NCBI GenBank assembly: GCA_900321145.1
Contig: ONVB01000192.1
Coordinates: 1-14,479 of the forward strand
DNA from: an uncultured Eubacteriales bacterium
GTDB taxonomy: Bacteria; Bacillota; Clostridia; Lachnospirales; Lachnospiraceae
Length of the DNA stretch: 14,479 nt
Reading direction: 5' to 3'
Notes under the pieces: model-generated
What the model was told of the DNA's origin: nothing
The model's database searches: none
What the model saw: the letters and a program-made list of their open reading frames with translations, nothing else
Shown: positions 1-7,099 of the stretch, one piece after another
How positions within the stretch are numbered: position 1 is the first letter of the stretch
Layout: every line of letters starts with the position of its first letter
Position numbers and translations under genes: made by a program

Positions 1-1148
1 CTTTCCAGCGCCCGAACCGTATTTGCGCTTTTTAAGACAGTCTCAAGCCCCTCTCCTCTTATTATCCTCCCCGTGGATGCATCCTCAAACCTGCACTCGC
101 ACATGGCAAATACGTCCTCGGTGAAGCTTATATCTCCCGGTGCTTGCGCCTCCATAAGGACCGCATTTATCGGCGAAGGTCTGCGCTTGACCCAGCGCTC
201 CACCTCCTCGGCTATCCTCTCATGCTCACCGCGATAGCTCAGTACCACCATGGAGTCCGCAGTCGCCTTGTATATCATATGCCTCGGATACATCGTGGTC
301 ATGTGCTCCGCGAAGGTCTTGAGCTCCTTCTCGGGATCGTTTACGCCGTACCAGCCTGTGGCAAATATCTTGATGACCAGAACATGGAACGGATATCCGG
401 AATCTATAAAATTATCCAGCTGAAGCGCAAGAGCTCTCCTGTTATACACACCGGTCAGTATATCGGTCATATCGCCCTCATATTCCACAGAGAGCATAAC
501 GCCCATGAAGGTTATGGACTCGGCAAAAAGCTCGGTCTTCATATGGTCTGCCAAAAGCTGTACCACGATTCCGATTGCGGTGGCCGAAAATGCGACGATG
601 AGCATTTTCTTTTTTTTCACTCCGGCGCCCGGCCACTTGAACAAGAGGAAATAAACCGCCACAAATACATAAAACGCGCCGGCGATATATATGAAGACTT
701 CCGCTCCTCCCCTGACGAAATTATAATCATCATCATATTTAAACAACAGATGTGTGAAGGGATTTGACACGGTAATAAGCTCCGCGACCGCAAAGGGCAG
801 CATATATGCTATATGCTTCTTCCTCTCCATACTGTAATAGGCACCGCTCGCAAAGAAAGCATAGTAGCACAGTGCCACAGCCAGCAGATTATGCAGGAGA
901 AAGTAAAGCGTATCTACCGTAAATGCTCCTACAGCACATGATGAATTCCCGGGTGCCTCTGAGCGGAGTATGATGCCTGACATATCACACGCAGCGCTCA
1001 GGATCAGACTTGAAAGCGCCATGATAAAGATATTGTTATGCACCTTGCCCACATTCTTCTGCATGATAGTATAGATGATGCAGAATGCACAAACGAGCAC
1101 GGCTCCTATATAGAACGCAGACATATTAAGGTAGTCTATTATACCCAT
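1..1148 (-). CDS. Seven-TM protein with degenerate GGDEF domain (3' end beyond window)
   Basis: Partial gene: 382 codons are visible and the reading frame runs off the left edge. Residues 1-220 are hydrophobic with about seven membrane segments. A GGDEF-type domain begins at residues 229-238 (DILTGVYNRR), but the place of the GGDEF signature (about 296-300) reads TADSM, so diguanylate cyclase activity is unlikely. The seven-helix region is clearly related to that of the upstream kinase gene: compare VSNPFTHLLF here with LSNPLTNWVY there, and AGAFYVFVAV with VSAFYLIAAV. The start ATG overlaps the upstream TGA by one base (TGATG), and a strong AAGGAGGTG lies within the last codons of that gene, so the two are probably translationally coupled. 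The last visible residues resemble the helix preceding the EAL module in the kinase, so an EAL or kinase part may follow; this is inference. Role: membrane-linked signalling, ligand unknown. Confidence 0.85.
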   Translation of the reverse strand, partial: MGIIDYLNMSAFYIGAVLVCAFCIIYTIMQKNVGKVHNNIFIMALSSLILSAACDMSGIILRSEAPGNSSCAVGAFTVDTLYFLLHNLLAVALCYYAFFASGAYYSMERKKHIAYMLPFAVAELITVSNPFTHLLFKYDDDYNFVRGGAEVFIYIAGAFYVFVAVYFLLFKWPGAGVKKKKMLIVAFSATAIGIVVQLLADHMKTELFAESITFMGVMLSVEYEGDMTDILTGVYNRRALALQLDNFIDSGYPFHVLVIKIFATGWYGVNDPEKELKTFAEHMTTMYPRHMIYKATADSMVVLSYRGEHERIAEEVERWVKRRPSPINAVLMEAQAPGDISFTEDVFAMCECRFEDASTGRIIRGEGLETVLKSANTVRALE

Positions 1149-4100
1149 CAGGCGCCACCTCCTTTGCCGGCAAGCAGCTCCTCGATCCCGGTCCAGTCAA
1201 GTGAAGCAGCCATGCCGTCAAGCTTATCGACAAGCTCCTTTTTCCCTTCGTCAAGGCTGTATCCCCTAAGCTCGCTTATCATAAAGCTTATGGTCTCGTA
1301 ATCCATATCCGCCGCACATGACCTTATCGCAAACAAAGCTTCATCAAAGCTGCTGTCCGATATAGACTTCTCCAGAGCACTTTCATCCGATCCGCAGAGA
1401 ACATTTTTAAGGCCCTCCGTCACGACTGTAAATGCCTCGGTGAACTTATCCAGTCTCCCCTTCATATCCTCCGGGGTTCCTTCATTTTCAAGGTAGCCCG
1501 CCTCTGTCGAAAGCGCTGTGGCCCCTATCACTCCGAGCGTACTCTTAAGCGAATGAAGCTTTGCTTTAAGTCCCTGTATATCCGCTGCTGCCTGAAGGTC
1601 TTTAACCGTATTCAGGTCCTTCTCCGAAGCGCTGTTGAATATATGCAAAAATTCCATATAGTCCTCTGCGCTTCCGCTTAAAAAGATACCCCTGTCCACA
1701 TCAAGTCCCGGGATTTCATATAAACCGGCCGGAAGCGCTCTTGACGACCTTTCGGAATCCCTGTTCTCAGGTCTGACCGCAGCCACCCCGAGTTCAAGCA
1801 TCTTTTCAAGAGTACCGTCGCTTTCCTTAACGATAGAGATTTTCTCCTCCGGCAGATACTTCAGTATGATGCTCTCAAGCATCTTCGGCTCCACGGGCTT
1901 GGTCAGATAATCGTCAAAGCCCTCCTCGAGGAACTTCTCCTTGGCCCCCGAGATGGCATTTGCAGTGAGCACTATGATCGGCATCTGCCTTATCCTTTCG
2001 TCACGCATAGCCTTGATCTGCCTTAAGGTTTCGACTCCGTCCATGACAGGCATGCGGTAGTCAAGCAGCACCAGATCGTAGTAGTTTTCCGCGATAAGCT
2101 TTAAGCCGTCCGCTCCCGATACGGCCGTATCTATCACAAGTCCTGTCCGGTGAAGCAGTCTCTCGATCACCTTCAGGTTGAGCTTTGTATCATCGATGCA
2201 GAGTATCCTTGCATCCTTTGCGATAAAGGAAGCACCCTCCTTTTTTCTCTCCTTCTCATCCTGTTTCTTCGCATCGAACCTGATAAGTCCCACAGGCGTA
2301 CTGTCCACTATCTTCTGCGGAAGAATGACAGTGAACTTGGTTCCTTTGCCGTACTCGCTCTCAACATCTATCTTTCCCTTCATGAGCGAAAGAAGGTTTC
2401 TTGTTATCGCAAGTCCGAGTCCCGTCCCCTCCACAGTCTTGTTCTTATCCATATCCAGTCTCTGAAATGTACCGAACAGCCTTCCCATATCGTTCTTTTT
2501 AATTCCGATACCGGTATCAGTCACCAAAAACTTCATCCTTATGCCGTCGGTCGAAACCTTTCCTCTCACCGTAAGCTTTACATAGCCCTGTCTGGTGTAC
2601 TTGTAGGCATTGCCGAGGAGATTCAACAATATCTGTCTTATTCTCAGCTCATCTCCGAATAGCCTGCCCGGAAGCTTCTCATCTATGGATATCTTGAATT
2701 CAACCGGACTGTCCGCATTTCTAACGGTGATCATGCTGACCACATCCCTGAGCAGACTGCCGAGTTCATACTCCGCCTCGTTTATCTCCATGCTTCCTGC
2801 TTCGATCTTGGAGAAGTCAAGTATATCGTTGATAAGCGCAAGCAGTCCGCGCCCCGCGCTTTCTATATCCCGGGCATAGCCTATGACGGTATCATCGCTG
2901 CTCTCACGCAGTATCATCTCGTTCATTCCGAGTATGACATTGATAGGAGTTCTTATCTCATGCGACATATTTGCAAGGAAGCTTGACTTTGCTTCGCTTC
3001 CGGCTCTCGCCCTCTGCTCATCCATCCTCGCACTCTCCGTGATCCTTAAGATGGATATAAACTCGTTCTGACTCACAGCATCGGGATAATAGCTGCTCTC
3101 AAGATAATCCGCGCCAAGCTTTTCAAGCCTGTCTATATCCTTAAGTCCCTCCACGGTCTTGACAAGTATCTCTCGCTTCATCTCCTTGATCATATAGATG
3201 CTGTTCTTTAAGATCGTCATATTTCTCTCTTTGCCGGCTTCCTTCATAGAGACTCCCGAGTCGATATGAACCTCTTCGAAGCCGAGATCAAAAAACGAAA
3301 ACAGATTGGCGTAGCCGGTTCCGTAGCCCTCTATGGAGAGTCGGAAATTCAACTCCTTAAGTCTTTTCAGTACCTCCTCGAGCTGTTCATATCTCACACT
3401 GTTTCCTGTTTCGTATACGGAGATATTTATAGTTTCGGGACTCACTCCGTGCACGCGTATCGTATCCGTCAGAGTCTTGATAAAGTTTCTCTCCATAAGC
3501 TCCTCTCCGGGCAGAGCTATGTTTATCGACTTTAAACCAAGCTCCGTAGGGATACCGCTGCTAAGGAACATACATATACGGTCGATAAGCTGACCGCCTA
3601 CCGCGGACGTAAGCCCCTGCTCTATGGCAACCGGGATAAACTCTTCGCTCTTTATCTCTCCAAGCTCATCATCATATATCCTTAACGATGCCTCCGCAGC
3701 GACAACGCTTCTGTCGCTCACCCTGTAAACAGGCTGATAGAATATCTTAAAGCTGCCCTCGGCTATATTCTTCTTGAGGGCCTCTGCTATGATCCTCTCC
3801 CTTTTGATAAGCGCAAGATTCTCATTTCTTATGATCGGCGGTTTTCCGGGTTCATTTATCAGTTTTTTCTGCCAATCCACAGGAAGATCCGCATCCGCAA
3901 GCAGCATAACCTCCTCCGCGCTTCCAAGCTCCTTCGGAACCTTTGCCGACAGGATAACCTCGGTCAGGTACAGCTCATTTCCGTTATAAAGCCAATACTT
4001 TTCAAAGCGGTCCAAAAGAAGGTCCGCCTCATGTCCCAGACTGTCATATATGATCATAAAGGAGTTTGCTGAAGATCTGTATATCTGATAATTCCTTGCG

Positions 4101-4963
4101 ATCACCTGAAGAAACTGCGCGACCATGCGCATTATCTCATCATTTACTACTATGCCCGATGCACTTGAAGCCGCATCGCAGTTGGTCACACGCACACACA
4201 GCACTTCAAAGCTTCTGTCAAGCTTGAAATAGTTTTCCAGATCCGACCTTAATGCCGACCTTAGATAAGCCCCCACCTCGGAATCTATCCTGTCGTCCTC
4301 CTTTTCGACAGCCAAAAATATACCGACCATCGCAAGTGCTTCAAACGCAAGCTCCACCTGAAGCTTCTGTACCAGAACCTGCAGCAGTACTCCCGTCACG
4401 GTCATAAAAAAGGCAAGGATTATAGCCCAGCGACGCCTTTGATTAACCGAATACCAGTACAGCGATATGTGTATGACAGCCGCGATAAGATAAAATGCCG
4501 AAACAGCATAGATGATCAGCTCGCCCCACTGACGTCTGAATGCATAGTTTTCATCAAGGCTGTAAACCCAGTTTGTTAACGGATTGGAAAGGATGATAAC
4601 CTCTGCCACCACAAAAAGAAGCAGATAGAACTTGACAAAGAGAGTCTTCTTTCGATAAACCGCCCCGCTGACGAGTCTGACATAGACAAGAAACATGGGG
4701 GCAAGGCAGGTATGACTCAGGAAATAAAGCATCTGAACGAAGCTAAACACAGCGGCCGCTGCCTGATTCTCCGGCGCCCTGTGCCTTGTAAAGGAACCGA
4801 CTATGCCGCAGGCACAGCTGATCATGATATCGATTAAAAGCCATGTATAAAGCTTGTTCTGAGGCTTATCATTGTAACCGTCTATTCGTTGAAACAAGAG
4901 CGCAGAAAATAAAATGAACAATGCAACCATATAAAAGGACGCTTCATAGATTTCCGCAGCCAT
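1148..4963 (-). CDS. Hybrid histidine kinase: 7TM - GGDEF-like - EAL-like - HisKA - HATPase - REC - Hpt
   Basis: 1271 residues. About seven membrane helices occupy residues 1-220. A GGDEF-like region (about 225-370) has SANSF (298-302) at the signature site. An EAL-like region (about 395-640) keeps E424 (EAS for EAL) but has EGYG (545-548) for DDFG and HID (566-568) for KID, so phosphodiesterase activity is unlikely. HisKA carries the phosphoacceptor His668 in SHEIRTP. HATPase_c has N-box LLNLLGNAYKY and G-boxes DTGIGI and GTGLGL. The receiver has ILCIDD, phosphoacceptor Asp968 in LLDYRMPVMDG and a TKP lysine motif. The Hpt has His1137 in LHSLKSTLG. This gives a complete His-Asp-His internal phosphorelay at the membrane; the output regulator is not in the window. 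The start is supported by GGAGGTG 7 nt upstream and an extended -10 promoter. The gene is followed by a paralogous, coupled gene. The kinase reading is firm; the sensory input is unknown. Confidence 0.95.
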   Translation of the reverse strand: MAAEIYEASFYMVALFILFSALLFQRIDGYNDKPQNKLYTWLLIDIMISCACGIVGSFTRHRAPENQAAAAVFSFVQMLYFLSHTCLAPMFLVYVRLVSGAVYRKKTLFVKFYLLLFVVAEVIILSNPLTNWVYSLDENYAFRRQWGELIIYAVSAFYLIAAVIHISLYWYSVNQRRRWAIILAFFMTVTGVLLQVLVQKLQVELAFEALAMVGIFLAVEKEDDRIDSEVGAYLRSALRSDLENYFKLDRSFEVLCVRVTNCDAASSASGIVVNDEIMRMVAQFLQVIARNYQIYRSSANSFMIIYDSLGHEADLLLDRFEKYWLYNGNELYLTEVILSAKVPKELGSAEEVMLLADADLPVDWQKKLINEPGKPPIIRNENLALIKRERIIAEALKKNIAEGSFKIFYQPVYRVSDRSVVAAEASLRIYDDELGEIKSEEFIPVAIEQGLTSAVGGQLIDRICMFLSSGIPTELGLKSINIALPGEELMERNFIKTLTDTIRVHGVSPETINISVYETGNSVRYEQLEEVLKRLKELNFRLSIEGYGTGYANLFSFFDLGFEEVHIDSGVSMKEAGKERNMTILKNSIYMIKEMKREILVKTVEGLKDIDRLEKLGADYLESSYYPDAVSQNEFISILRITESARMDEQRARAGSEAKSSFLANMSHEIRTPINVILGMNEMILRESSDDTVIGYARDIESAGRGLLALINDILDFSKIEAGSMEINEAEYELGSLLRDVVSMITVRNADSPVEFKISIDEKLPGRLFGDELRIRQILLNLLGNAYKYTRQGYVKLTVRGKVSTDGIRMKFLVTDTGIGIKKNDMGRLFGTFQRLDMDKNKTVEGTGLGLAITRNLLSLMKGKIDVESEYGKGTKFTVILPQKIVDSTPVGLIRFDAKKQDEKERKKEGASFIAKDARILCIDDTKLNLKVIERLLHRTGLVIDTAVSGADGLKLIAENYYDLVLLDYRMPVMDGVETLRQIKAMRDERIRQMPIIVLTANAISGAKEKFLEEGFDDYLTKPVEPKMLESIILKYLPEEKISIVKESDGTLEKMLELGVAAVRPENRDSERSSRALPAGLYEIPGLDVDRGIFLSGSAEDYMEFLHIFNSASEKDLNTVKDLQAAADIQGLKAKLHSLKSTLGVIGATALSTEAGYLENEGTPEDMKGRLDKFTEAFTVVTEGLKNVLCGSDESALEKSISDSSFDEALFAIRSCAADMDYETISFMISELRGYSLDEGKKELVDKLDGMAASLDWTGIEELLAGKGGGA

Positions 4964-4991
4964 CTTGGCACCTCCGAATATATTATATCTG

Positions 4992-5020
4992 ATTATACCA
5001 AATAACAGCTTGTATATCTA
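4992..5020 (-). promoter_or_regulatory. Promoter of the hybrid kinase gene
   Basis: On the minus strand TAGATA (4/6 match to -35) is followed by a 17-nt spacer and a perfect TATAAT at 4992-4997. A TG one base upstream of the -10 makes it an extended -10 element. The predicted transcript start lies about 22 nt before the ATG, leaving room only for the ribosome binding site. Confidence 0.6.
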
Positions 5021-5051
5021 CTTTAATTTTGGTAAGATTACGGTATATAAA
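5021..5051 (+). promoter_or_regulatory. Possible promoter of the lipoprotein/radical SAM unit
   Basis: An AT-rich stretch holds TATATA at 5044-5049 with a weak TTTAAT-like -35 about 16-17 nt upstream. It is the best candidate in the 165-nt divergent gap, but the -35 match is poor. A start here would give a leader of roughly 75 nt that includes the hairpin at 5084-5111. Confidence 0.3.
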
Positions 5052-5083
5052 CCTTAAATATCAGACTCAGATCGATCGTAAAT

Positions 5084-5111
5084 GATCCTTCGGACAGCCG
5101 GTCGGAGGATC
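5084..5111 (+). other. Leader hairpin upstream of the lipoprotein gene
   Basis: GATCCTTCG pairs with the downstream CGGAGGATC through about nine pairs, one of them a G-T wobble, around a loop containing ACAGCC. The right arm ends only 2 nt before the GGAGGG ribosome binding site at 5114-5119. There is no T-tract, so it is not a terminator. It may stabilise the message or affect initiation; function is inferred. Confidence 0.4.
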
Positions 5112-5128
5112 ACGGAGGGAAAAGACAT

Positions 5129-5485
5129 ATGAAGATAACCAAAAAGAAAGCCATGCTTATAGGCCTTGCATCATCCGTGCTCTTTAACACGGCTGCATGC
5201 GGACGCAACAACGAGCCTAACGTGTACGGTCCTCCGAAGCAGAATGTCACCACTGACATCAATCTTACTCAGACGGTTTACGGGCCTCCTGAGGATTTCA
5301 CCACAACAGGCACTGAGATAACCACAGAGGACAATGTTCTTGAGGATGTCTACGGCCCGCCTGAGGATTTCGGTATCACCGAAGCACCTGACATCGAAGA
5401 TACGGAAGATATCGATGCTCCGGACATCGAAGATAATGCAATTCCGACAGTCTACGGCCCGCCTGAGATGTTCACGGAGGAGTAA
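5129..5485 (+). CDS. Small acidic lipoprotein with four VYGPP motifs; candidate radical SAM substrate
   Basis: 118 residues. A basic N-terminus (MKITKKK) and hydrophobic stretch lead to a lipobox-like TAAC with C24 as the predicted lipidated residue, so the mature protein would be anchored outside the membrane. The mature part is low-complexity and very acidic (about two dozen D/E against two K/R). It carries VYGPP at residues 32-36, 50-54, 74-78 and 108-112; the last three continue as PEDF, PEDF and PEMF. PDIED occurs twice between repeats three and four. There is no recognisable enzyme domain. The SD GGAGGG supports the ATG. The radical SAM gene starts 3 nt after the stop, so co-expression is near certain, and I infer this is its peptide substrate, modified before export. 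From memory, Bacteroidetes radical SAM/lipoprotein systems carry a similar MYGxP motif (unverified). It could instead be a plain surface lipoprotein. Confidence 0.9.
   Translation: MKITKKKAMLIGLASSVLFNTAACGRNNEPNVYGPPKQNVTTDINLTQTVYGPPEDFTTTGTEITTEDNVLEDVYGPPEDFGITEAPDIEDTEDIDAPDIEDNAIPTVYGPPEMFTEE
5476..5480 (+). promoter_or_regulatory. Ribosome binding site fixing the TTG start of the radical SAM gene
   Basis: GGAGG lies in the last codons of the lipoprotein gene, 8 nt before TTG at 5489. No in-frame ATG has comparable spacing near the N-terminus, so the TTG is the probable start. Confidence 0.7.
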
Positions 5486-5488
5486 GAC

Positions 5489-6565
5489 TTGAAGCTGACC
5501 AAAACAGAGATAAAACAAAAAAACCTCGATACTCTCGCCGGGTATCACGAAAAGCTGCGTAAAGCCCCTCGCTTGAGGCAGCTTTTTTTCGAGCTCACAT
5601 TAAAGTGCAACGAATCCTGCTTTCACTGCGGTTCAAGCTGCGATGCCACTCTCCCCGACGGACTCCCCTTAGAGGATTATAAAAAGCTCCTCGATGAAGT
5701 AAAGTCCGAATTCGGAACAGATGTACATATAGCCCTGACCGGTGGTGAGCCTCTGTTATATAAGGACTTCTTTGAGCTTACCGCCTACATAAAGGAATCA
5801 GGCTTCAAATGGGGTATGACTTCAAACGGAACCCTTATCACCCGCGAGGTTGCCGAGAAGCTCCGTGAGACCGGCATGAGCGGAATATCCATAAGCATCG
5901 ACGGACTTCCGGAAACTCACGACCGTTACAGACGCTTTAAAGGCGGTTTTGACAGGACCATGAAGGGCATCGAAAACCTGATCGATGTGGGCGGTTTCTC
6001 CTCCATCATGGTTACCACCGTTGTAAACCACGAGAATATAGACGAGCTTGATGCTCTCTTTGAAATATTTGACAAGGTTGATATAAACGAGTGGAGGCTG
6101 ACCGGCATAGAACCCATAGGGCGTGCACTCGACTATCCCGATATGCTTCTCACACCCGAGGACAATATCCGTCTTCTCGATTTCATCCGTGCCAAGCGTG
6201 AGCTGATGCTCCCCGTAGAGTACTCCTGCTGTCACTTCCTCGGGCTTGAGTATGAGGCAGATGTTCGTGACTGGTACTTCCTGTGTAATGCGGGAGTTTA
6301 TGTAGCCGGCATTCTTGAAAACGGTGACGTGACCGCCTGCCTGGATATTCCCCGAAACGAGAAGACCATTCAGGGAAATGTATATAAGGATCGTTTTACC
6401 GATATATGGAATAACCGCTTTGCCATATACAGAACTCCGCTTTCCGAAAGAAACGAAAAATGCTCCTCCTGTCCCGAGAAGAAGTACTGCCGCGGAGGCT
6501 CGTACCACAGCTGGGACTATGAACAGGAGAAGCAAAAGGTATGCTTTAAGGATGTTTTATTCTAA
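5489..6565 (+). CDS. Radical SAM/SPASM peptide-modifying enzyme
   Basis: 358 residues from a TTG start. The radical SAM core has C40-x3-C44-x2-C47 for the SAM-binding 4Fe-4S cluster, GGEP at 85-88, SNGT at 112-115 and SIDG at 136-139. The C-terminal SPASM region fits the seven-cysteine pattern: C266-x12-G-x4-C284, then C325-x2-C328-x5-C334, then C352. The position normally filled by the sixth cysteine is Ser338 (CRGGS). That residue is an auxiliary-cluster I ligand in anaerobic sulfatase-maturating enzymes, so this cluster may be incomplete or use C247 or C248. SPASM enzymes typically modify peptide side chains (thioether, carbon-carbon or epimerisation chemistry); which reaction applies here cannot be read off. 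The gene lies 3 nt after the VYGPP lipoprotein, its likely substrate. No separate PqqD-like recognition domain is seen. Its 3' end overlaps the convergent PAP2 gene by 9 bp. Confidence 0.93.
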   Translation: MKLTKTEIKQKNLDTLAGYHEKLRKAPRLRQLFFELTLKCNESCFHCGSSCDATLPDGLPLEDYKKLLDEVKSEFGTDVHIALTGGEPLLYKDFFELTAYIKESGFKWGMTSNGTLITREVAEKLRETGMSGISISIDGLPETHDRYRRFKGGFDRTMKGIENLIDVGGFSSIMVTTVVNHENIDELDALFEIFDKVDINEWRLTGIEPIGRALDYPDMLLTPEDNIRLLDFIRAKRELMLPVEYSCCHFLGLEYEADVRDWYFLCNAGVYVAGILENGDVTACLDIPRNEKTIQGNVYKDRFTDIWNNRFAIYRTPLSERNEKCSSCPEKKYCRGGSYHSWDYEQEKQKVCFKDVLF

Positions 6566-7099
6566 AGTATTACCGTCTGCATGAAGCTCATGCTTTTCGA
6601 GAAACTTTCTTGTACAGTACACAACAAGCAGACCTAAGGTCATTCCGATAAGCGCTCCCGCGAGCACGTCGGTCGGAAAATGAACATACAGATACAACCG
6701 GGAGAACATCACGATAAAAGCCATTATCAGGATCGGGATCCCGGCTTTTTTATTGTGGCATGTGACCACCGTACCTATCAGGACCGATGCTCCGCTGTGC
6801 CCTGAAGGGAAAGAATAATCCTTCGGTATCCTGACCAGCATATCCACAGACTCGTTTATCCAGCACGGTCTGTCTCTGGCCACAAGGTTCTTGAGTATCA
6901 CATTTATTATAAGCAGCTTTATCAAAAGCGCGATAAGTGTCTCTATGCCTATACGCCTGGTCTTCTTAAAGGCGATAAGTATCAGTGTGATAGCGGCAAC
7001 CACATAGGCCGAGCCGAGGTTTGTGATAACCGGCAGGACTTTATCCAGAAAAGCACACCTCATATGTTCCTGTATAAAGTCCAGTATTGCAAAATCCAT
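6557..7099 (-). CDS. PAP2-family membrane phosphatase
   Basis: 180 residues with about five to six hydrophobic segments. It has the full type 2 phosphatidic acid phosphatase signature: KNLVARDRP (K70, R77, P78), PSGH (98-101) and SRLYLYVHFPTD (S133, R134, H140, D144). Such enzymes dephosphorylate lipid phosphates such as undecaprenyl pyrophosphate or phosphatidate at the outer face of the membrane; the substrate cannot be assigned here. The ATG follows directly after the TAA of the metallophosphoesterase gene, and its ribosome binding site GGAGGAGAAG lies in that gene's last codons, so it is the last gene of the LemA cluster. The stop codon lies inside the convergent radical SAM gene, and no terminator hairpin is visible between the two. 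Confidence 0.93.
   Translation of the reverse strand: MDFAILDFIQEHMRCAFLDKVLPVITNLGSAYVVAAITLILIAFKKTRRIGIETLIALLIKLLIINVILKNLVARDRPCWINESVDMLVRIPKDYSFPSGHSGASVLIGTVVTCHNKKAGIPILIMAFIVMFSRLYLYVHFPTDVLAGALIGMTLGLLVVYCTRKFLEKHELHADGNTLE

Noticed and set aside
144..767. 207-codon open frame on the plus strand
   Set aside because: Lies opposite the seven-TM/GGDEF gene, whose translation shows membrane helices and a recognisable GGDEF start; no family features in this frame.
5222..5464. Regularly repeated motif that might suggest a CRISPR-like array
   Set aside because: The repeats are in-frame peptide motifs with unequal spacing and synonymous differences inside a clear gene.
5171..5548. 125-codon frame antisense to the VYGPP lipoprotein
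   Set aside because: It is the mirror of the repeats and has no ribosome binding site or domain.
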